A DNA stretch of 64,000 nucleotides from an uncultured Erythrobacter sp. (GCF_958304185.1 NZ_OY284436.1:17501-81500), one strand, 5' to 3'; positions 34,682 through 43,801 are shown, counted from the stretch's first letter. Translations and numbers: made by a program. The notes: generated by a model from the sequence alone, not told the origin.

Positions 34682-34765
34682 CCCCGCCCCGGGCCTGACC
34701 CGGGGCCCAGCTACCTTCCTTCCGAATACGAGAAAGCGGGGCCCCGGGTCAGGCCCGGGGCGGGG
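34682..34765. repeat. Inverted repeat C, copy 2, between tilS and the L,D-transpeptidase
   Basis: Arms at 34682-34708 and 34737-34765 are reverse complements (CCCCGGGCCTGACCCGGGGC paired with its complement). The spacer CTACCTTCCTTCCGAATACG resembles the reverse complement of the spacer of the copy near 26 kb. It lies between converging gene ends and likely terminates both. Confidence 0.85.
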
Positions 34766-34785
34766 AAAGGGGCTTAGGCCGATAT

Positions 34786-35619
34786 TTACATTACCTTGTC
34801 GCCAATCCCGATCATCTTGCCGCGGGTAATGATCACCTTGTCCCCGCGCTTGGCGGCGGCGAACAGCTTGGCGGCGAATTCATCCGGCACGCCGATGCAG
34901 CCGTGGCTGGCATAGCCGTTCATCACCGGCGAGCCGTGGATCGCGATCCCATCCCACGTCAGGCGCAGCGTGTGCGGCATCGGGGCGTTGTTATACTTCT
35001 CCGAGACATTGTCCTTCTCCTTGGTCAGGATCGGGAAACTGCCGAGCGGGGTGGGGTGATCCTGCGTGCCGACCAGCACCACGGCGGTGCCGATTTCGTG
35101 CCCGTCACGAAAGGCGCTGATGACGCGCGCTTCGAGATCGACGGTGATGACCAGCTTGCCGGTGCGCGGCGCGGCGCTTTCGTCCCAGAACCAGTCGCCA
35201 TAGCGGATGCTGCCTTCGATCGGCAGGATCGACTTGATCACGAAAGGATCGTTGCGGGTGAGAGCCGCCGGGATGAGCGCAGGCGCGGGAGTGGGCGCGG
35301 GCGCTGCTGCGGGGAGTGGCTGTGTGACCTCATTGGCGATCATCCGCACGGCCGGACCGCGCGGCGGCTCGGGCTTGAGTGCGGGCGCGGCCACCATCTC
35401 TGGTGCCTCGTCAGCCGTCAGGGGCGGAAGGCCAGCATAGGCCGCCGCCGCATCGTCAGCTGAAGGCAAGTCGCTATCGGGATCGATCTGCTCGAAGGTG
35501 CCAGCCGCCTTGGCCGCAACCGCCTCGGCGGCATCGCCGGTCTGACCGGGAGTGGTTTGCGCTGCCACCACACAGGGGAATGCGACAAGAACGAGCGAGG
35601 CTGCGAGGATCCGGATCAT
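34786..35619 (-). CDS. L,D-transpeptidase (YkuD-family) exported protein
   Basis: This 277-residue protein has a signal peptide ending near VVAA (residue 20), then a long Pro/Ala-rich linker of about 110 residues, then a YkuD catalytic domain. The catalytic motif is His228 and Ser-His-Gly-Cys241 in YASHGCIGVPDEF. The usual residue after SHGC-I is Arg; here it is Gly. It should form 3-3 cross-links in peptidoglycan or anchor proteins to it. The Arg-to-Gly change is in a residue of the conserved loop, and may alter substrate recognition. It converges on tilS. Confidence 0.88.
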   Translation of the reverse strand: MIRILAASLVLVAFPCVVAAQTTPGQTGDAAEAVAAKAAGTFEQIDPDSDLPSADDAAAAYAGLPPLTADEAPEMVAAPALKPEPPRGPAVRMIANEVTQPLPAAAPAPTPAPALIPAALTRNDPFVIKSILPIEGSIRYGDWFWDESAAPRTGKLVITVDLEARVISAFRDGHEIGTAVVLVGTQDHPTPLGSFPILTKEKDNVSEKYNNAPMPHTLRLTWDGIAIHGSPVMNGYASHGCIGVPDEFAAKLFAAAKRGDKVIITRGKMIGIGDKVM

Positions 35620-35795
35620 GGGTGAGGTTATGCCCTGTCAGCCGTTAGCTTGCCAGAGCCTAACAGCTTTGCGTCCCTTGCGGGGACGGCGCGGGGGGAG
35701 GGGTTAACGGCCGAATTTGGACTTACACCATATTCTCGCTTTGCTTTGCCGATAACTGGCGGGAAAAGGCAAAGTGAACAGGGGGATCGCTTGCC

Positions 35796-37349
35796 ATGAC
35801 ACCAGTCGCCCGAATCCTGATTGGCGTTGCCGCGATGGTGGCGACCCCGCTCGCCGCGCAGGACACGCCCGAGCCGTCCAAGCCGCCGGTCGATTTCTCG
35901 GCGCTGAGCGACAAGGAACTCTCCGCCTTGCTGGTCGATGGCGAAGGTCGGCTGATGAGCGAACCGTGCACCTTCGGCCTCCCGTTGTTCACGGCCTTTG
36001 ACACAAGAAGGCCGGGCATTGTGGAAATCCAGCGCGGACGACTGCTTGCCGAAGCGCTGTGCGCCGATACGGAACAGCGCTACGCCGAAGGGGCTCGTGC
36101 GGCGCAGAAACTGGCGGAGTTGACCCCGGATGATCCTCCCACGTGGTTCTTGCTCTACTTCGCCGAACGGCTAGAAGATGCGGATGGCGCATTGGCGGTC
36201 CTGCGCAGCCTTGACGGGCAAGGTCTCAGCAATCTCGACAAGGACCAATACTATACCATCGGCCGGATGCTGACCAAGCAGGGGCGGAATGTCGAGAATG
36301 ATGAGGTCGCGCTCGCATGGGCGGAGGGCGACAAGTTCGACTTAATCGATCCCGATTTGCATTCGGCCATCGCCATGCGCGCGCTGCGCGCCTCGGCGCG
36401 CGGGCGGCGGAGCGATCTGGTCGACCAGCTGCTGCTTTCGATCACCAGCCCGACGGCCTATATCCCGATGCTCACCCAGCGCGACTATGAACCCTTCTGG
36501 CCGCAGATCGAGGCACGGGCTGGCACCAATCTCGCGCTGATCGGGGCCGAGGATGTGAGGGTTGCGCGCGACCGGTTGGAAAGCGCACCGGATGATCGGG
36601 ATCGCTTCGCCGAAACGGCCAATGCGCTGCATTACAACGGCCAGTTCGAAGAAGCCGTCGCCCTTGCTGAACGCTGGCGCGAGCGCGCAAAGCGCGGTGC
36701 GGCGATCGAGGAAGGTGACGCCTGGGCGCTCAACATTCAGGCCTATGCCTATGATTCGCTCGGCCAGCCCGAGAAAGCCGATGCGGTGTTCGAGGAGCTG
36801 GCAAAGCTCGATCCGGACGAGCACAACTGGGTGGTCAATTTCGTCATCAACCGTGCCGCGCGCCTGACGGGGCAGGGGCGGTGGGAACAGGGCCTCGCCG
36901 CGACCAAGCTGGCGCGCACAGTCGCCGAGCAATATGGCTCAACCTTTGCCAAGTTGATCATCGCCAGCAACCGCGCCTGCGCTTTCGAACGCTTGGGCCG
37001 CGGCGGTGAGGCGTCGGAGGAACTCGCCTTTCTCCGCGAGAACTGGAAAGAGGGGCCCGCGTTGGCCGCGCAAGGGCTGATGTGTCACGGGCTTAAAGAC
37101 GAGGCGGCGGTGCTGCTGCTCAACGGATTGCGCGATGACAACTTCCGCGAAACCGTGCTTGGCGCGTTCCAGACGGACGAACTTGACCTGTTCTACACCG
37201 CGACGATCCTACCGCAGGCCACCGATTTGCCGCCCACCTATCCGGAGCTCGCTGCCGAGCTCGCCAAACACGTTCGCAAAATGCCGGAAGCCTTCATCCC
37301 GCAGGCGGCGTTGAAGCGCGTGGCGCTCAAGGAGGGGCCGCCGCGCTGA
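35796..37349 (+). CDS. Exported TPR-like repeat protein, function unknown
   Basis: This 517-residue protein begins with a signal peptide (MTPVARILIGVAAMVATPLAA). The rest is helical. Segments such as AQKLAELTPDDPPTWFLLYFAERLEDADGAL and AYAYDSLGQPEKADAVFEELAKLDPDEHNW (quoted in part) read as degenerate TPR units, in two clusters around 100-150 and 270-380. No enzymatic motif is visible. It is probably a periplasmic scaffold. It stands alone between the L,D-transpeptidase gene (divergent) and rimO (convergent), with no operon context. Confidence 0.75.
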   Translation: MTPVARILIGVAAMVATPLAAQDTPEPSKPPVDFSALSDKELSALLVDGEGRLMSEPCTFGLPLFTAFDTRRPGIVEIQRGRLLAEALCADTEQRYAEGARAAQKLAELTPDDPPTWFLLYFAERLEDADGALAVLRSLDGQGLSNLDKDQYYTIGRMLTKQGRNVENDEVALAWAEGDKFDLIDPDLHSAIAMRALRASARGRRSDLVDQLLLSITSPTAYIPMLTQRDYEPFWPQIEARAGTNLALIGAEDVRVARDRLESAPDDRDRFAETANALHYNGQFEEAVALAERWRERAKRGAAIEEGDAWALNIQAYAYDSLGQPEKADAVFEELAKLDPDEHNWVVNFVINRAARLTGQGRWEQGLAATKLARTVAEQYGSTFAKLIIASNRACAFERLGRGGEASEELAFLRENWKEGPALAAQGLMCHGLKDEAAVLLLNGLRDDNFRETVLGAFQTDELDLFYTATILPQATDLPPTYPELAAELAKHVRKMPEAFIPQAALKRVALKEGPPR

Positions 37350-37516
37350 TGCGGCGTTTTCCTACCTTGCCCGGATGTGCCAAGCCCTTGATCGTGCTCT
37401 TTGAAACAGTCGAATGACCCCGTCAGCGCGCCCTTTTCGCGGCACAGGTTTTTACGCTTCTGGACAGTGTCTCATGTGTCTCCAACACGCGACTTGAGTG
37501 CGGGCGACTCACAGTC

Positions 37517-38902
37517 TCAGGCGATCACTCCGAACAGGTCGTGCGCGTCGGCGTCCTCGATGGTGGCTTCGACAATGTCGCCCGGTGCCAGCGTCTCCGG
37601 CACGTTGCGCAGGTAAACCGCCCCGTCGATCTCGGGCGCATCGGCCTGGGAGCGGCCGGTCGCGCCGATGTCGCCGTCTTCGTCGGGCTCGCCGATCTCG
37701 TCGATGATGACAGGGAGCGTGCGGCCGATCTTGGCGGTGAGCTTGGCGGCGCTGATGCGCTCGGTCACTTCCATGATCCGGGCGTAGCGTTCCTCCTTGA
37801 TCGCCTCGGGCACCTGGTCGGGCAAGGCATTGGCCGCCGCGCCTTCGACCGGCTCGAACCGGAAGGCGCCGACCCGGTCGAGCTGGGCTTCCTCCAGCCA
37901 GTCGAGCAGGTACTGGAAGTCCGCCTCGGTCTCACCGGGGAAGCCGACCACGAAGCTGGAGCGGATGGCGATGTCGGGGCAGATGGCGCGCCACGACTTC
38001 AGCCGTTCGAGCACCTTGGCCTCGTTGGCGGGGCGGCGCATCAGCTTCAGCACCTTGGGGCTGGCGTGCTGGAACGGGATGTCGAGATAGGGCGTCAGCA
38101 GCCCCTCGGCCATCAGCGGGATGACGTGATCGACGTGCGGGTAGGGGTAGACGTAATGGAGCCGCACCCACGGCGCGTGGCCTTCGGGGGTGCGCAGGCC
38201 GCCCAGCTCGCGCGCCAGATCGGTCATGTGCGCGCGGACCTCGCGGCCCTTCCACTGGCGGGTCTCGTGGCGGATATCGACCCCGTAGGCACTGGTGTCC
38301 TGCGAGATGATGAGGAGCTCCCTGGTCCCCGCCGCGACCAGCTTCTCCGCCTCGCGCAGGCACGCATCGATCCGGCGGCTCGCTAGCTTCCCGCGAAGAT
38401 CGGGGATGATGCAGAAGGCGCAGGAGTGATTGCAGCCCTCGGAGATCTTGAGGTAGCTGTAATGGCGCGGGGTGAGCTTGATGTCCGGCTGCGGGATGAG
38501 GTCGATGAACGGCCCTTGGCTCGGCGGCGCGTGGGTGTGGACGGCTTCGACGACCTGTTCGTATTGATGCGCTCCGGTGATCGCGAGCACCTGCGGGTGC
38601 GCGGCGCGGATCGCGTCGGCTTCCTCGCCCATGCAGCCGGTCACGATCACGCGGCCATTCTCCGCGATGGCCTCACCGATCGCCGCGAGGCTCTCCTCCT
38701 TTGCGGAATCGAGAAAGCCGCAGGTGTTGACCAGCACCACGTCTGCGCCGGCATAATCCTCGGCAAAGGCATAGCCATCGGCGCGCAGGCGCGTGAGGAT
38801 CCGCTCGGAATCGACCAGCGCCTTGGGACAGCCGAGGCTTACCATGCCGATTTTCTTCTGCTCGGCCAGAACGGTGGGGGCTATTGTCGTGGACGTGTTC
38901 AT
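37517..38902 (-). CDS. rimO: Ribosomal protein S12 methylthiotransferase RimO
   Basis: This 461-residue radical SAM enzyme adds a methylthio group to Asp89 of ribosomal protein S12. The N-terminal UPF0004 domain carries the second-cluster cysteines in [26 protein letters not shown] and VTGCMGEE. The radical SAM motif is [15 protein letters not shown]-terminal TRAM domain includes [30 protein letters not shown] separates RimO from the tRNA enzyme MiaB. It stands alone. Confidence 0.96.
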   Translation of the reverse strand: MNTSTTIAPTVLAEQKKIGMVSLGCPKALVDSERILTRLRADGYAFAEDYAGADVVLVNTCGFLDSAKEESLAAIGEAIAENGRVIVTGCMGEEADAIRAAHPQVLAITGAHQYEQVVEAVHTHAPPSQGPFIDLIPQPDIKLTPRHYSYLKISEGCNHSCAFCIIPDLRGKLASRRIDACLREAEKLVAAGTRELLIISQDTSAYGVDIRHETRQWKGREVRAHMTDLARELGGLRTPEGHAPWVRLHYVYPYPHVDHVIPLMAEGLLTPYLDIPFQHASPKVLKLMRRPANEAKVLERLKSWRAICPDIAIRSSFVVGFPGETEADFQYLLDWLEEAQLDRVGAFRFEPVEGAAANALPDQVPEAIKEERYARIMEVTERISAAKLTAKIGRTLPVIIDEIGEPDEDGDIGATGRSQADAPEIDGAVYLRNVPETLAPGDIVEATIEDADAHDLFGVIA

Positions 38903-38980
38903 TGCGGCGCGCCCCTACACTGTGTGGGGGCCCAGCGCTAGGGTTGACGGAGGTAGGCTCAGCGGGGCATCTGGGGGGTC

Positions 38981-39220
38981 ATGATCGTCAAGCTCTTCAC
39001 CGACCATCCGCGCGCCATTGGCGAAACCTATGGCCAGCACGCCCGCACGGCGCTCAGCTTCGGCTGGCGGATGGTGGTCGGCGGACTGGCTTGCATGGTT
39101 CACGCCATCGTCCCCGGCCTGTTCGTCAAGACCGCCAGCCGCACCGTGGTGCAACTCGACGCCGAGATGCGCGGCCGCAAGCCGACGCCCGAGGCCGAGG
39201 AATTCGCTTACGTGATCTAG
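38981..39220 (+). CDS. DUF6356-family small membrane protein
   Basis: This 79-residue protein has the pattern FTDHPRAIGETYGQHARTALSFG, a hydrophobic helix with GLACMVHAIVPGLFVKTA, and a polar tail. That arrangement matches DUF6356 proteins seen mostly in Sphingomonadales. Function is unknown. It diverges from rimO with 78 bases between starts and is followed by two other small genes on the same strand. Confidence 0.75.
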   Translation: MIVKLFTDHPRAIGETYGQHARTALSFGWRMVVGGLACMVHAIVPGLFVKTASRTVVQLDAEMRGRKPTPEAEEFAYVI

Positions 39221-39269
39221 CGCGCGAGCGCCCTACACGCGGGGCGTGAACTAGGTTACAGGCCCCCCC

Positions 39270-39791
39270 ATGCGTATCGCGATCACCAAAGGGACGTCGC
39301 AGGATCATGTCGCAGTGACGCGGGCCGACGGTTCGCGCACCCGCTTCGCCTTCGCCAAGAAGGGCCCCTATCCGCACGACGCCTTCCATTTCTTCATTGA
39401 GCGCGGCCTTGGGATGCAGGCTGGCTTCTGGGGTCTGGTGGCGCGCGGGATGGAGCCGGAAGCGGTGCAGGCAATGGCGCTTGCAGGCGGTCATGCCAGC
39501 GCCAAGCGCGCAGCTGATCCCGATCCGGGAATTGTCGAACTCCTCCAAGCGGAGCGGCTGGTCGAGTGTTTCGAGGCCGCCAGTTGGAGCGGCGGGGCGG
39601 ATGACACGGCAATTATGGCGATGGCGGAGCCGGCTTGGGCGACCTCGCTCGTGCCGCCCCCAGCCTGTGTACCTGACAAGCTCGGCGACATCCGCGCTGC
39701 CCTTGATGCCTTTCTGGGCGAATGGCGGGACGCTGCCGTCAATGCCACGCTCGAACTCGAATGGCCTGAGGGCGAAGGAGATCAAGGATGA
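39270..39791 (+). CDS. Hypothetical protein
   Basis: This predicted 173-residue soluble protein starts MRIAITKGTSQDHVAVTRAD and has no signal peptide or membrane segment. I see no known motif. A stretch around residues 35-70 (FHFFIERGLGMQAGFWGLVA) is hydrophobic and Gly-rich. Its stop overlaps the ATG of the next gene (ATGA), which supports it as a real, coupled gene. Confidence 0.7.
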   Translation: MRIAITKGTSQDHVAVTRADGSRTRFAFAKKGPYPHDAFHFFIERGLGMQAGFWGLVARGMEPEAVQAMALAGGHASAKRAADPDPGIVELLQAERLVECFEAASWSGGADDTAIMAMAEPAWATSLVPPPACVPDKLGDIRAALDAFLGEWRDAAVNATLELEWPEGEGDQG

Positions 39792-40189
39792 GTGACTTTG
39801 CCCTGTGGCCGGTGCTGGCCGGATCGGCGGCGTTTTTTGCCGTGGGCGCGCTGTGGTACGGCGTGATCTTCGCCAAGCCGTGGCAGCGCGCGGCGGGGCT
39901 TTCCAACACGCAGCTGCGCAGCGGCGATATGCGCGTGATCTTCGCGCTGACCTTCGCTTTCGAGATGCTGATCGCGATGGTGCTGTGGCACCTGCTGGTC
40001 CGCACCGATCCGCCTGCCTTTGTGGTGATGATGATGGCGGTCGGCTTTGCGGTCGGGGTAATGATCCCGGCGATTGGGATCAATTACTTGCACCAGCGCA
40101 AGCCGCTGGCGCTGTTCCTGATTGATGCTGGGCATTTCCTCACCGGCATGGCGGCGATGGGCGGCGTCTTCGTGTGGTTCAGGGGATGA
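39788..40189 (+). CDS. DUF1761-family membrane protein
   Basis: This 133-residue protein has four hydrophobic helices. The first contains AAFFAVGALWYGVIFAKPWQRAAG, typical of DUF1761, and the last contains LIDAGHFLTGMAAMGGVF. Function of the family is unknown. The gene overlaps the hypothetical protein upstream by four bases. Confidence 0.8.
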   Translation: MSDFALWPVLAGSAAFFAVGALWYGVIFAKPWQRAAGLSNTQLRSGDMRVIFALTFAFEMLIAMVLWHLLVRTDPPAFVVMMMAVGFAVGVMIPAIGINYLHQRKPLALFLIDAGHFLTGMAAMGGVFVWFRG

Positions 40190-40404
40190 GGTGATTGAGG
40201 CGGTGGATGGCCGCTTTTGGCGAATGCCGCGGCGGAGGCGAACGTCCGAAACTGGGTGGACGTTGGAACGGCCGTTCTGGCGAGCCGACCGAGAAGAGTT
40301 GGAGCAGTGCCGGTTGGCATTCAGGCGCGTGCGACGCAATCGCTTGCTAATGCATAGCTAGCCGCGCACACCTTGCTCCGGCCGCGCTCCGGGGGGAAGC
40401 AACC

Positions 40405-41748
40405 ATGAACTCTCGAACTGATCACTTGGTGCGCGTACTCGGGCTCGCGTTCGGGCTTGCCGCGGTCGTGGGCAGCGTCGTCGGGCAGGGCATTCTGCGC
40501 TCGCCCGGGGTCGTCGCGCAGTCCAGTGGGTCTCCGCCAGTTTTGATCGGGCTTTGGGTAGTAGGTGCCGCGCTCGCGATGCTGGCGGCGCTCCCCTATG
40601 CTGAACTCGGCGCGGCGATCCCGAAGGCGGGCGGGCCAATCGCCTTTGCCGAACGCGCGTTCGGCCGACGCATGGTGGTTGTGACCGCTTTCACGCTCGT
40701 CCTGATGAACCTGTCTTCTGTCGCGCTTCTCGCCTACGTCACCGCGGAGTTTCTCGCGCGCTTGGGAGTGGGCGGCGAACTTGGCGCCGGACTCGTCGCC
40801 ACCATTCTGATGGTGCTGTTCTTTGTCTCTAACGCCATCGGCACCCGCGTCAGCGGTGCAATTCAGGTGGCGCTGAGCAGCCTTAAAGGGCTGGTGTTGA
40901 TCGCTCTCGTCATTGCGCTGTTCGCGCAGCCCGGAGCCCCCCCATCCGACACCGTGCTGCCCGCCGTCAGCGCCGGATGGTACGGCTTTGGCGCAGCGCT
41001 GCTGGTCATCTTCTCTGCGTACTCGGGGTGGGGCGACGTCGTGAATTACGGCGAGGATATCGCCGATCCAGGACGGGCCATCCCGCGCGCACTGTTCGGC
41101 GGCATCCTCGGAATTGCCGCGCTTTACTTGGCGGTCAATCTCGCGTTGCTGTATGCGCTCTCGCCGGCAGAGCTCGCGCGCTCGGACTTCGCCGCAGCCG
41201 ATGCGGCTCGCGGCTTGCTGGGCTCGAACGGAGACATGGTGTTCACGCTCTTCGGGGTATTCTCGGTCGGGGCCATTACCAACCTCGGACTGATGACCTC
41301 AAGCCGCGTGGTCTTCGCAACCGCCCGCGAGGGAATATTGCCGCAGTGGTTTGCGCATGTATCCGAGCGAGGCACGCCGCTGCGAGCACTGGGCCTCGCA
41401 ACCGTCGCTTCCATGACGTTCCTGTGGTCGGACGCCTATATCGCGCTCATTGCGACGTCGGTCGCTCTGGCGCAGGGCGTGTTCGTGCTAGTGGCATTGG
41501 CCGCGATCAAGCTGCGCAGGTCCGAGCCCGATATGCCGCGTCCCTTTGTGATGCCGTTCTTTCCGCTTACCGGATATCTGGTGTTGGGGTTCGATCTGCT
41601 CCTGCTCGCAGTGTTCGTGGCGCAGGATCCGTTTTATTCGCTGCTCGGGCTGGTGCTGGTGGCAGGCCTTTCGGCAGGCTATCTGCTGCTCGCGCGCATT
41701 CGCGAAAACGCGCCTGCGGCCATCACTGAAGTTCCACCTGGGGGCTGA
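40405..41748 (+). CDS. APC-superfamily amino-acid permease
   Basis: This 447-residue protein has about twelve membrane helices. The first helix region, GLAAVVGSVVGQGILRSPG, contains the unwound GxG substrate-binding stretch of the family. Helix 2-3 has ALPYAELGAAIPKAGGP, and a later block, YSGWGDVVNYGEDIADPGRAIPRAL, matches APC transporters. It would import or exchange an amino acid or polyamine. It is preceded by a 215-base gap in which I see no gene. No regulator or catabolic gene is adjacent to indicate the substrate. Confidence 0.88.
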   Translation: MNSRTDHLVRVLGLAFGLAAVVGSVVGQGILRSPGVVAQSSGSPPVLIGLWVVGAALAMLAALPYAELGAAIPKAGGPIAFAERAFGRRMVVVTAFTLVLMNLSSVALLAYVTAEFLARLGVGGELGAGLVATILMVLFFVSNAIGTRVSGAIQVALSSLKGLVLIALVIALFAQPGAPPSDTVLPAVSAGWYGFGAALLVIFSAYSGWGDVVNYGEDIADPGRAIPRALFGGILGIAALYLAVNLALLYALSPAELARSDFAAADAARGLLGSNGDMVFTLFGVFSVGAITNLGLMTSSRVVFATAREGILPQWFAHVSERGTPLRALGLATVASMTFLWSDAYIALIATSVALAQGVFVLVALAAIKLRRSEPDMPRPFVMPFFPLTGYLVLGFDLLLLAVFVAQDPFYSLLGLVLVAGLSAGYLLLARIRENAPAAITEVPPGG

Positions 41749-41850
41749 CCATACTCGGGGCGTACTGGCCCTCACTGATGTCCGATTAGGAGTCGTCAGG
41801 AGAACGGCAGCGTTTCTCTCAACCACGGGCAAAGCTGCCCCATCAGGAAA

Positions 41851-42921
41851 TCAACGGCCCTCGCTCGGTGCGGTCGGGACGATTTCCACCACCACGTCGC
41901 CGGGCTGGAGCATCTGGCATTCGTCTTCCCAGAAGCCGATCGCGCGGCCGTTGCGGTAGACGCGCAGGCCCGTGCCGCCGCTCTCCAGCTCTTTGATCGA
42001 CTTGCCGCATTCCGCCTCGGTCACTTCGCGTTCGACCAGCTGCACCCGCCCGCCGACGCTGGCGAGATCGGCGAGGTAATCGGCGATATGCGCGCCCTTG
42101 ACGCTTCCAGCCAGCAGCAGGCCGGTGAAGCGCACCGGATTGATGACATTGTTCGCGCCCGCCTGCCGCGCGAGCAATTCATTGTCCTCGGCGCGCACCA
42201 CCACGCTGATCGGCACTTTGGGGGCGAGGTGGCGTACGGTCAGCACCATCAGGATCGAGGTATCGTCACGTCCGGCGCTGACCAGCACGCTTTGCGCTTC
42301 GGCAATGCGGACGGACTTCAGCGTCTCGTCACGGGTGGCATCGGCGGCCATGACGTTGACGCCGAGTTTCTCCGCCTCGGTCAGGCGTTCTTCGGACGGG
42401 TCGATCACCACGATGCACCGCGGATCGACCCCGCGCTCAATCAGCTCGCCGACGCTCTGCGAGCCGGAGACGCCGAAGCCCAGCACCACCACGTGATCGG
42501 TGAGCTGTTCCTGGATGCGGGCCATGCGAAACTTCTCCCAGCTGCGCTTGATGACGAAATCGTAGGCGGCGCCCACGAAGATGAACAGGACCGCGATGCG
42601 GACGGGGGTGACAATCACCGCTTCGATCAGCCGCGCGCGGTCGGAAATCGGGGCGATGTCGCCGAAGCCCGTGGTGGTGATGCTGATCATGGTGAAATAG
42701 ACGACGTCGAGGAAGCTGATGACGTTGTCGTGATTGTCCTTGAGCCCGTCGCGGTCAAACCAGTGGATCGCCACCACCAGCGCAATCAGCCCGAAGGCCA
42801 GTCCGGTGCGGATGCCGAGATCGCCCCACACCGGGATCCGCACCTGACGGCGGAGCGGCCGGAACTGGTCGGCCAGCAGCGCCTTGCGCTTGAACGGATT
42901 GCGGCTGGGCGCCTCAGCCAT
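41851..42921 (-). CDS. Potassium channel subunit with RCK/TrkA-type NAD-binding domain
   Basis: This 356-residue protein has two membrane helices (about 36-55 and 98-120) flanking a pore loop with the filter sequence TTTGFGD, a conservative form of TVGYGD. The cytoplasmic RCK domain follows with HVVVLGFGVSGSQSV (Rossmann loop) and IVVIDPSEERL. A small RCK-C domain closes the protein near 265-345. It should form a ligand-gated K+ channel. The start shares one base with the surE stop (TGATG), so it is translated with surE. Confidence 0.88.
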   Translation of the reverse strand: MAEAPSRNPFKRKALLADQFRPLRRQVRIPVWGDLGIRTGLAFGLIALVVAIHWFDRDGLKDNHDNVISFLDVVYFTMISITTTGFGDIAPISDRARLIEAVIVTPVRIAVLFIFVGAAYDFVIKRSWEKFRMARIQEQLTDHVVVLGFGVSGSQSVGELIERGVDPRCIVVIDPSEERLTEAEKLGVNVMAADATRDETLKSVRIAEAQSVLVSAGRDDTSILMVLTVRHLAPKVPISVVVRAEDNELLARQAGANNVINPVRFTGLLLAGSVKGAHIADYLADLASVGGRVQLVEREVTEAECGKSIKELESGGTGLRVYRNGRAIGFWEDECQMLQPGDVVVEIVPTAPSEGR

Positions 42922-43685
42922 CAGCCGCCGAACCGTTCGGCCAGAATGCCGATGGTCGAATAGTGGGTCAGGTCGAGCTGCAAGGGCGTCACCGCAATGT
43001 AGCCGTCCTCGATCGCTTCAAGGTCGGTGCCGTGATCCAATGTGTGCTCGATCTGGTCGAGCCCGAACCAGAAATAGCGATAGCCGCGCGGATCGCGCCC
43101 TTCGACGATGGTGCCGCGGGCGTAATCGTGGAAGCCCTGGCGCACGACGCGGATGCCCTTGACGTCCTCGGGCGCGCGGGCCGGGAAGTTGACGTTGATG
43201 AGCGTGCGGTCGGCCATCGGCGCGTCGATCAGGGGCTTGAGCACCTTAGCGCCCCATTCGCGCGCGGCGCCGAAGGGCACGTCATCGCCCATGCCCTCGC
43301 GGGCATAGACCTGGCTGAAGGCAATCGAGCGGATGCCTGCTAGCGCGCCCTCGATCGCGGCGGAGACGGTGCCGGAATAGGTGATGTCGTCGGCCAGATT
43401 GGCGCCGCGGTTGACGCCGGACAGGATGATATCGGGCGCATCGGGCATGACGGTGCGCAGGGCCATCATCACAGAGTCGGTCGGCGTGCCGGTCACCGAA
43501 AAGCGCCGCTCGTCCAGTTTGTTCAGCCGCACGGGCCGGGTCAGCGTCAGCGAATGCCCCGCGCCGGACTGTTCTTCGGACGGGGCGCATATCCAGATAT
43601 CGTCGGAGAACTGGCGCGCGATCTCTTCCAGCACCTTGAGGCCGGGGGCGTGGATGCCGTCGTCATTGGTGAGGAGGATTCTCAT
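42921..43685 (-). CDS. surE: 5'/3'-nucleotidase SurE
   Basis: This 254-residue enzyme starts MRILLTNDDGIHAPGL, the metal-binding Asp-Asp motif of SurE. It also has CAPSEEQSGAGHSLTLTRP and ILSGVNRGANLADDITYSGTV. It dephosphorylates nucleoside monophosphates. It follows serS on the same strand, the usual alphaproteobacterial neighbour, but repeat B separates the two. pcm, the common next gene, is replaced by the channel gene. Confidence 0.96.
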   Translation of the reverse strand: MRILLTNDDGIHAPGLKVLEEIARQFSDDIWICAPSEEQSGAGHSLTLTRPVRLNKLDERRFSVTGTPTDSVMMALRTVMPDAPDIILSGVNRGANLADDITYSGTVSAAIEGALAGIRSIAFSQVYAREGMGDDVPFGAAREWGAKVLKPLIDAPMADRTLINVNFPARAPEDVKGIRVVRQGFHDYARGTIVEGRDPRGYRYFWFGLDQIEHTLDHGTDLEAIEDGYIAVTPLQLDLTHYSTIGILAERFGG

Positions 43686-43701
43686 GCCTCACCTCCAACG
43701 T

Positions 43702-43794
43702 CGTCATGCTGAACTTGTTTCAGCATCCATTTGTCCTTTCAATGCTGAGCTGCGCTTGGGGCACTATGGATCCTGAAACAAGTTCAGGATGACG
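43702..43794. repeat. Inverted repeat B between serS and surE
   Basis: Arms at 43702-43729 (CGTCATGCTGAACTTGTTTC onward) and 43767-43794 (ending GAAACAAGTTCAGGATGACG) are nearly perfect reverse complements of 28 bases, with 37 bases between. It sits 16 bases upstream of the surE start and 7 bases after the serS stop, so it separates genes that would otherwise be tightly linked. Confidence 0.85.
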
Positions 43795-43801
43795 AGGGAG
43801 G

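Noticed and set aside
40122-40361. Small plus-strand frame between the DUF1761 and permease genes
   Set aside because: It begins inside the DUF1761 gene in another frame and has no ribosome site or family resemblance.
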